Assembly (NCBI GenBank): GCA_035353235.1
Contig: DAOPZG010000039.1
Coordinates: 1-19,392, forward strand
Origin: CAXXOK01 sp035353235
Lineage (GTDB): Bacteria; Bacillota; Clostridia; Christensenellales; Aristaeellaceae
Direction of reading: 5' to 3'
DNA: 19,392 bases
Below are positions 14,252 through 19,392 of this stretch, in pieces (the first letter of the stretch is position 1; the number at the start of each line of letters is the position of its first letter). Position numbers and translations under genes: made by a program. The notes beneath the pieces are model-generated. The model searched no databases. It saw only the letters and a list, made by a program, of their open reading frames with translations, and was not told the DNA's origin.

Positions 14252-15433
14252 ATGGCCCAGAAAAAGGACGGCCCCTCCAAAACAATCGGCACCGCAAACG
14301 TGGATAAGAACGACGCTGTGGCGCTGAAAGCGGAAAAAATGAAGGCGCTGGAAAGCGCATTGAACCAGCTGAATAAGAATTACGGCAAGGGAACCGTGAT
14401 GAAGTTCAGCGACGCGGCAGCCATCCAGAACCTTCAGGTGATCCCCACGGGCAACCTGCAGCTGGACCTGGCGCTGGGGGTGGGCGGACTGCCCCGCGGG
14501 CGCGTGGTGGAGATTTTCGGGCCGGAAAGCAGCGGTAAAACCACCGTGGCGCTTCACTGTGTGGCGGAGGCCCAAAAAGCGGGCGGCGTGGCCGCGTTCA
14601 TCGATGCGGAACACGCGCTGGACCCGACCTATGCCAAAAAGCTGGGCGTGGATATCGACAACCTTTATATCAGCCAGCCGGATACTGGGGAGCAGGCGCT
14701 GGAGATTTGCGAGGCGCTGGTACGCTCCGGCGCTGTGGATATCGTGGTCATCGACTCGGTGGCCGCGCTGGTGCCCAAAGCGGAAATCGAGGGGGAAATG
14801 GGCGACAGTTTCGTAGGCTTACAGGCCCGGTTAATGAGCCAGGCACTGCGCAAACTGACCGGCGTGATCAGCAAAACAAACGCGGTGGCGATCTTCATCA
14901 ACCAGTTGCGTGAAAAAGTCGGCGTGATGTATGGCAACCCCGAAACCACGACCGGCGGCCGCGCGCTAAAGTTTTACGCCAGCATCCGGCTGGATGTGCG
15001 CCGCGGTGAACAGCTGAAGAACGGCACCGAGGTGATCGGCAACCGCACCAAGGTGAAGGTGGTCAAAAACAAGGTGGCGCCGCCTTTCCGCATTGCCGAG
15101 TTCGATATCATCTACGGCGAGGGGATCAGCGAAGCGGGCACACTGCTGGACATGGCGGTGGACCGCGATATTATCCACAAGAGCGGCGCATGGTTCAGCT
15201 ACGAGGATCAGCGCATCGGTCAGGGCCGCGAGAACGCGCGCCAGTACCTGAAGGACAACCCCGACGTGGCCGACAAGATCGACAAGATCATCCGCACGGA
15301 AGCGCTTGCCGAGCTGGCGAACAAAGCGGCGGGTACCCCGGCCGCCGCGACCGCCACGGTAGAGGAAGAGCTGGCCGAGGCGGACAAGGAATTGGCGGAG
15401 GAAGACCCCGACCTCGCCCTGCTGGACGAATAA
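14252..15433 (+). CDS. recA: Recombinase RecA
   Basis: An ATP-dependent strand-exchange protein for homologous recombination and SOS co-protease activity. It has 393 residues, slightly longer than usual because of a basic N-terminal extension (KKDGPSKTIGTANVDKN) and a long acidic tail. Walker A is GPESSGKTT (90-98). Walker B is VVIDSVAALVP. Loop L1 is GEMGDSFVGLQARLMSQALR. Loop L2 lies in FINQLREKVGVMYGNPETTT. The ATG at 14252 is chosen because AAAGGTGG (14235-14242) precedes it by 9 nt; a TTG at 14243 directly abuts that site. The 21-nt gap after pncC has no promoter or LexA box, so it is probably transcribed from the rimO or lspA promoter. Confidence 0.98.
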   Translation: MAQKKDGPSKTIGTANVDKNDAVALKAEKMKALESALNQLNKNYGKGTVMKFSDAAAIQNLQVIPTGNLQLDLALGVGGLPRGRVVEIFGPESSGKTTVALHCVAEAQKAGGVAAFIDAEHALDPTYAKKLGVDIDNLYISQPDTGEQALEICEALVRSGAVDIVVIDSVAALVPKAEIEGEMGDSFVGLQARLMSQALRKLTGVISKTNAVAIFINQLREKVGVMYGNPETTTGGRALKFYASIRLDVRRGEQLKNGTEVIGNRTKVKVVKNKVAPPFRIAEFDIIYGEGISEAGTLLDMAVDRDIIHKSGAWFSYEDQRIGQGRENARQYLKDNPDVADKIDKIIRTEALAELANKAAGTPAAATATVEEELAEADKELAEEDPDLALLDE

Positions 15434-15442
15434 GTAACACAG

Positions 15443-15488
15443 AAAAGGCGCGTTCTGCTCCCGCAACCGGGAACGGAGCGCGCCTTTT
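15443..15488. terminator. Strong bidirectional terminator between recA and manA
   Basis: AAAAGGCGCG (15443-15452) pairs perfectly with CGCGCCTTTT (15479-15488). Inside, TCCCG/CGGGA closes a CAAC loop, with mostly paired bases (some G-T) between, giving a stem of about 21 pairs. T-runs on both strands fit the converging recA and manA transcripts. Confidence 0.92.
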
Positions 15489-15505
15489 CTTGATTTGTTA
15501 TGCGT

Positions 15506-16465
15506 TTATACCGGATAAACTGGGTTCCCGCCCGGCCCTTCGCTGGTGCACATCAGGGTAGCCTGCCCGTCGAAGCGCACGCGGGAGCCGACGGTGACAA
15601 GGAAACTTTCTCCGATACCAAAGGGGACGCCGTCTGCCATGCCTGCGCCCTCCACGCAGGTCATCAGCGCATAACGGGGGAAGCGGAGGGCCTGCGGGCC
15701 GGAAAGCGCATAGCGTCGCACGCAGAAACTTTCGTTATCTACCCAGGTCGTCACGGTCAGGTTCTCCAGCTTTACGGAAGCGGGGGACGGATGCGCGTCT
15801 TTCTGGGACAGATCGTAATGCACGCACCGGATTGCCTGTTCCGGTTGCAGGGGGCGTTCGCGTCCCTGCGCGTCTTTACGGTGATAATCGTAAAACCGAT
15901 AGGTTACGTCCGTCGCCTGTTGAATTTCATAGACGATGCTGCCTTTTTTCAGCGCGTGTACGATACCTGCCGGAAGGTAGACAAAGTCGCCTTTATGAAC
16001 AGGCAGGTGCATCATCAGCGCGTTCCATTCGTCTTTGGCGATTCGCTCCCGAAGTTCGGTTTCATCTCTGGCGGTCTGCCCGTACACAATGCTCGCATTG
16101 TTTTCCGCATCCAGAAAATACCACGCTTCGTTCTTGCCGGTGGGATAGCCCGCTTCCTGCGCCATCCGGTCATCCGGATGGATTTGCAGGCTCAGATCGT
16201 CCATCGGCGCAACCAGCGATATGATCACGGGAAACCGTTTAAAAGAGCTTTTAAACAGCTCCGGCTGGTTCTGCCACAGCCAGATTAGCGTCTGCCCGCG
16301 ATAGGGACCGCCCACGATGAGATTGCTCTGCCCCTCGCCCTCCTGGGCGCTGAAGGACCAGCTTTGGCCGATACCGTCCGGGAAATCCGGATAATGGAAG
16401 TATTCCCGGATCAGCATGCCGCCCCACAGCGCAGGGCGGGGGATCGGCTTCGTAAAAATGACCAA
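15506..16465 (-). CDS. manA: Mannose-6-phosphate isomerase, class I
   Basis: A cytoplasmic zinc enzyme that interconverts mannose-6-phosphate and fructose-6-phosphate. At 319 residues it matches the short Firmicutes form. Zinc and active-site motifs are LSLQIHPDD (Gln94, His96), KNEAWYFLDA (Glu113) and GDFVYLPAGIVHAL (His170). QQATDVTYRFYDYHR is also typical. The start is TTG at 16465, followed by KPIPRPALWGG as expected at the N-terminus; AAAGGA lies 9 nt upstream. The next in-frame Met (residue 17) would remove conserved residues. It is the last gene of the mannose module and ends at the shared terminator. It would take the product of the neighbouring kinase into glycolysis. Confidence 0.95.
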   Translation of the reverse strand: MVIFTKPIPRPALWGGMLIREYFHYPDFPDGIGQSWSFSAQEGEGQSNLIVGGPYRGQTLIWLWQNQPELFKSSFKRFPVIISLVAPMDDLSLQIHPDDRMAQEAGYPTGKNEAWYFLDAENNASIVYGQTARDETELRERIAKDEWNALMMHLPVHKGDFVYLPAGIVHALKKGSIVYEIQQATDVTYRFYDYHRKDAQGRERPLQPEQAIRCVHYDLSQKDAHPSPASVKLENLTVTTWVDNESFCVRRYALSGPQALRFPRYALMTCVEGAGMADGVPFGIGESFLVTVGSRVRFDGQATLMCTSEGPGGNPVYPV

Positions 16466-16503
16466 GCGTATTCATCCTTTCCATCACCGTACAGAAAACA
16501 GTT

Positions 16504-16520
16504 GGGAAAGCAACGTTCCC
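16504..16520 (-). other. Small intercistronic hairpin between ROK kinase and manA
   Basis: GGGAA (16504-16508) and TTCCC (16516-16520) form a 5-bp stem with a 7-nt loop in the 63-nt gap. It is weak, has no clear T-run, and may be chance. Confidence 0.25.
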
Positions 16521-16528
16521 TGTTTCGG

Positions 16529-17485
16529 TCAGGTTCCGGAGGCGGCCTGCATGTCTTCCAGCGTCAGGAATGCCGCGCCTACCATGGGGGCGTTGCTGCC
16601 CAGCCCCGCCTGCAAAACGGTGAGGCTGTTCTTCCGTGTCCAGGAAGGGTATCCGTAGGTGAGAATCCGTTCCCGCAGCGGGTCGATCATCAGCTGCCTG
16701 TGGGCGCTCAATCCGCCGGAAATGATGATGGTGTCCACCGACAGGATATCCACCATGATGGCCAGACCGTAAGACAGTTTATCGGTGCATTCGTCCAGCA
16801 ACACGCGCGCTTCCGGGTCGCCTTCTGCGATCAGCTTGAATACCGTTTCGGTACGCTGCTGGCGGCCGATGAGTTTTTGGGGGAAACGCTCCCGGGCCTG
16901 CGCCCAGATGGCACTGCCGCTTGCGTAGGCTTCCAGGCAGCCGCGCCGGCCGCAGCCGCAGGGGCGGCCCTGCCATACGACCGGGATATGCCCCAGTTCG
17001 CCTGCTGTGTGCATGGCCCCGGCATAAACTTTTCCGTTCAGGATTACGCCGCAACCGATACCTGTGCCGACGGTGACGCACAGCATGTCGCCGTGTCCGC
17101 GCCCCGCGCCGAAACGGTGTTCCGCCCACGCGCCCGCCCAGCTGTCCTGCACGATCAGCACGTCGCGGTGCAGACGGTCGCGCAGATAGCCGCCCAGCGG
17201 CACGTCGGTGCCAAACAGGTTACAGCTGTATTCCACCATCCCCTGCCGGGGGTTGGCCGTGCCGGGGATGCCCGCGCCGATATGGGATACCTGATCCAGC
17301 GTAAGACCGTTATGTTCCAGCAGTTCCCGCACGCTAGCGCAGACCCGGTCCGCGAAATCCGCGGTTTTGGTGGCTCCGGCGGAAGAAAAAACCCGGTTTT
17401 CCACGATGGAACCGTCTTCCCGTACCAACCCGGCGTTTACCTTGGTGCCCCCGATGTCGATTCCGATCCGATACTGTTCGCTCAT
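16529..17485 (-). CDS. ROK-family hexokinase (glucokinase or mannokinase)
   Basis: A 318-residue ATP-dependent sugar kinase. GIDIGGTKVNAGLV (8-21) is the phosphate loop. VTVGTGIGCGV (137-147) is the second nucleotide loop. The ROK zinc site is His166 in ELGHIPV with Cys176, Cys178 and Cys183 in CGCGRRGCLEAYASG. The catalytic Asp is D114 in VQDSWAGAWAE; the usual ENDANAAA context is changed, with Trp where Asn normally follows. ROK members often act on glucose, and some on mannose or fructose. Being flanked by an alpha-mannosidase (ATGA overlap, coupled) and manA, phosphorylation of mannose to mannose-6-phosphate is the likely job here. It differs clearly from the first ROK kinase of the window, so the two are probably not redundant. 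Confidence 0.9.
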   Translation of the reverse strand: MSEQYRIGIDIGGTKVNAGLVREDGSIVENRVFSSAGATKTADFADRVCASVRELLEHNGLTLDQVSHIGAGIPGTANPRQGMVEYSCNLFGTDVPLGGYLRDRLHRDVLIVQDSWAGAWAEHRFGAGRGHGDMLCVTVGTGIGCGVILNGKVYAGAMHTAGELGHIPVVWQGRPCGCGRRGCLEAYASGSAIWAQARERFPQKLIGRQQRTETVFKLIAEGDPEARVLLDECTDKLSYGLAIMVDILSVDTIIISGGLSAHRQLMIDPLRERILTYGYPSWTRKNSLTVLQAGLGSNAPMVGAAFLTLEDMQAASGT

Positions 17486-19392
17486 GCCAGATCCTCCGAC
17501 AGCAACGCTGCCTTCGGTTTCAGCAGCACAGTTTTTATTTCAAACGGGCGGAAATCAAGCGTTACGGCGTTGTCGCACACATCGAGCGGCGCGCGCTGTT
17601 CTTCCATCAGGTCGCACACGGCGGCGGCTTCAAGCGGGAAACCCGCCGTAAGAACGGCGTGCGCGTGCGTATTGCCCTGTTCGTGCATCCGAACGGCGAT
17701 CCAACCGTCGCCGTCCTCGGCGACCTTCACCGCGTCAACGGTAATATCCGCCCCGGTCAGGGTCAGCAGGCAGCCCGATGCGGGTGTTTCCGCAGCTTGT
17801 ACCGCATCCAGCGGATGGTTCAGGCGCGCGGCCATGTCGTTGGTGGATGCGCCGCACGCACCCGCGTGCGGGAACAGCGAGTAGGTAAAATCGTGTTCTC
17901 CCCGGTCCACCGACGGATCGGGGGCCATGCCCGCCTTCAGCAGTGTCAGCCGCAGGGTATGCCCCTGCGCGTCATACCCGTACTTGCAGTCGTTCAGTAG
18001 CGACACCCCGTAATCCCCTTCGGACAGATCGGCCCAGCGGTGGGCGCACACCTCGTAGCGCGCCGTGTCCCAGCTGGTGTTGCGGTGGGTGGGGCGGCGC
18101 ACGCTACCGCACTGGATATCAAACGTGGCGAAATCCGCGTTGATTTCCACGGGAAAGGCCACTTTCAGCACCGTGGCGTTCTCGCGCCAGTCCACATGCG
18201 TGATGAAGTCGACACGCGGAATGGCATGATAACTGCGGATTTCCTGCCGGAAACGGGAACGGCCAAAGCGTTTTTCCACCGTGATCCCTTCGAAAACCGG
18301 GCCGGAAACCGGGGAGAACACCGTAACGTCGCCGTTTACGGGGTATTGCTGTTCTTCATAATACATGTCTATGTTCCAGGTATCCCAATGGTAGGGGCGG
18401 TCGTCGAACGCCTGCAGCACGTTGGCGCGTTCGCCCTGCGGCAGCACCTCGCGCCGGGCGCGCCGGTCGTATACGCGGGTCAGCTCGCCGTTTTCGTCGA
18501 TCTCCAGCAGGAAGAACGGGGTTTCCAACCGCGCGGGATGCCCCGCCATGACCAGGAGGCCGGCGGCGGGTTCTTCCGGGGATACCGCGACCGTCGAAAG
18601 AGGCGCCCAACCCAGCCCGGGAACGGATTGTGTGACGCACAGGGTGCCGTTGGCTGTCGCCTGACAGGGGAGATTCTCAATGGCCTGCCCGTTGGGCAGC
18701 AACAGCAGGTCTTCGCGCGGGAATGCGCAGCCGTTCAGCGCGACCAGCTGCGTACCTGTACCCCACAGTGCTTGCGTGGCTTCGGCTCGGCAGGTGGACG
18801 TGGCGGCAAACAGGCTGTCGAACTGGTCTTTCGCGTCCTGGTAAACTTTACCGATGCAGGAACCGGGCAGGGTGTCGTGGAACTGGTTAAGTAACAGCGT
18901 TTCCCACGCTTCGTGCAGCCGCCCTGCGGCGTAGGGTGCGCCGCGCAACAGTGCCGCAGCCGTTTGCAGCCATTCCGCTGTGAACAGCTCGCGCTCGGCC
19001 GAACGGTTATTGCGCTTCATCGCCGCAGCGGAGGTGTACGCGCCCTGATGCAGTTCCAGGTACAGCTCGCCCACCCAGATGGGCAGGTACCTGGCTCCGT
19101 CCACCGTCTCGTGAAGGGCTTGGAAGAACGGGCGCACATGCCCCAGCTGTACTTGGGGGAACCCGGCAATGCCGCGCTGCAGGCGCTCGCCTTTTTCCAG
19201 CATCTCCTCGTCCGGGCCGCCGCCGCCGTCCCCGTAACCGTACGCCACCAGAATGCGGTGGTTCAGCTCCTTCTGCTGGTAACGCTTCCAGCCGCCCGCG
19301 ATGGAGGCGGGGTGGAGTATTCCGTTGTAGGTGGTGCCGAAGCTGCCGTCCTCCTGCTTGGGGTCGGTGGTGGTGATAAAATACGTGAGCAC
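17482..19392 (-). CDS. GH38 alpha-mannosidase, C-terminal part (runs off right edge)
   Basis: 636 residues are visible, continuing past the window edge in frame. GH38 enzymes release alpha-linked mannose and are usually about 850-1050 residues, so the N-terminal part of the catalytic barrel, with the nucleophile Asp, lies outside. Visible GH38 marks are VAYGYGDGGGGPDEEML, WVGELYLELHQGAYTS and LLLNQFHDTLPGSCIG, from the end of the catalytic and mid domains. The C-terminal beta domains follow, with DRPYHWDTWNIDMYYEEQQY and FPHAGACGASTNDMAARLNH. No membrane segment is seen; whether a signal peptide exists cannot be judged. The stop overlaps the ROK kinase start, so hydrolysis and phosphorylation are translationally linked, which suggests that mannose is released inside the cell. 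Confidence 0.93.
   Translation of the reverse strand: MLTYFITTTDPKQEDGSFGTTYNGILHPASIAGGWKRYQQKELNHRILVAYGYGDGGGGPDEEMLEKGERLQRGIAGFPQVQLGHVRPFFQALHETVDGARYLPIWVGELYLELHQGAYTSAAAMKRNNRSAERELFTAEWLQTAAALLRGAPYAAGRLHEAWETLLLNQFHDTLPGSCIGKVYQDAKDQFDSLFAATSTCRAEATQALWGTGTQLVALNGCAFPREDLLLLPNGQAIENLPCQATANGTLCVTQSVPGLGWAPLSTVAVSPEEPAAGLLVMAGHPARLETPFFLLEIDENGELTRVYDRRARREVLPQGERANVLQAFDDRPYHWDTWNIDMYYEEQQYPVNGDVTVFSPVSGPVFEGITVEKRFGRSRFRQEIRSYHAIPRVDFITHVDWRENATVLKVAFPVEINADFATFDIQCGSVRRPTHRNTSWDTARYEVCAHRWADLSEGDYGVSLLNDCKYGYDAQGHTLRLTLLKAGMAPDPSVDRGEHDFTYSLFPHAGACGASTNDMAARLNHPLDAVQAAETPASGCLLTLTGADITVDAVKVAEDGDGWIAVRMHEQGNTHAHAVLTAGFPLEAAAVCDLMEEQRAPLDVCDNAVTLDFRPFEIKTVLLKPKAALLSEDLA

Noticed and set aside
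16364..17884. A 506-codon + strand frame across manA, ROK and mannosidase genes
   Set aside because: It is the antisense of three well-supported genes and shows no recognisable motif or ribosome site.
1..19392. Mobile elements, CRISPR arrays, tRNA or rRNA genes
   Set aside because: No transposase, integrase, att-like repeats, regular spaced repeats, cloverleaf or rRNA sequence was seen on reading both strands; a dedicated covariance search was not possible.

Overview
The window is G+C-rich (not counted) and looks like an anaerobic Firmicutes chromosome of the Clostridia type. The grounds are strong AGGAGG-like ribosome binding sites with many GTG and TTG starts, an LplA/LplB/YtcP-type sugar ABC transporter, the lspA-rluD pair, and the order rimO-pgsA-cinA(pncC)-recA. 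Nothing in it looks like a phage, plasmid or insertion sequence. I see no rRNA, tRNA or CRISPR array.

Region 1 (2-8830, + strand) is a sugar catabolic operon cut by the left edge: a DUF4127 protein (3' part), N-acetylmannosamine-6-phosphate epimerase NanE, a ROK-family kinase that is probably the ManNAc kinase, two ABC permeases, a secreted substrate-binding protein, an ADP-ribosylglycohydrolase (DraG/ARH) family protein and a ribokinase. The first three genes are joined by ATGA overlaps. All four larger gaps further down contain RNA hairpins. A bidirectional terminator at 8882-8925 closes the region. The NanE/ROK half would feed GlcNAc-6-phosphate. The ARH/ribokinase half looks made to release and phosphorylate ribose. 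Finding both behind one transporter is the most unusual biology here.

Region 2 (9008-10108, - strand) is one XRE-type regulator. Its promoter has a perfect 8-1-8 palindrome in the spacer, which suggests autoregulation. The 307-bp divergent gap (10109-10415) also holds a 10-bp inverted repeat, a near-consensus LexA box and an extended -10 promoter for the next cluster.

Region 3 (10416-15433, + strand) is a housekeeping run: lspA, rluD, rimO, pgsA, a stand-alone pncC and recA. The genes overlap or nearly touch, except for a 93-bp gap before rimO that has its own promoter. A strong bidirectional terminator follows recA.

Region 4 (15506-19392, - strand) is a mannose module read leftwards: a GH38 alpha-mannosidase (C-terminal part, running off the right edge), a ROK hexokinase and mannose-6-phosphate isomerase ManA. 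Together they would turn alpha-mannosides into fructose-6-phosphate. Regions 1 and 4 together fit a gut bacterium that forages host glycans (ManNAc/sialic-acid products and high-mannose glycans); this lifestyle is inferred.
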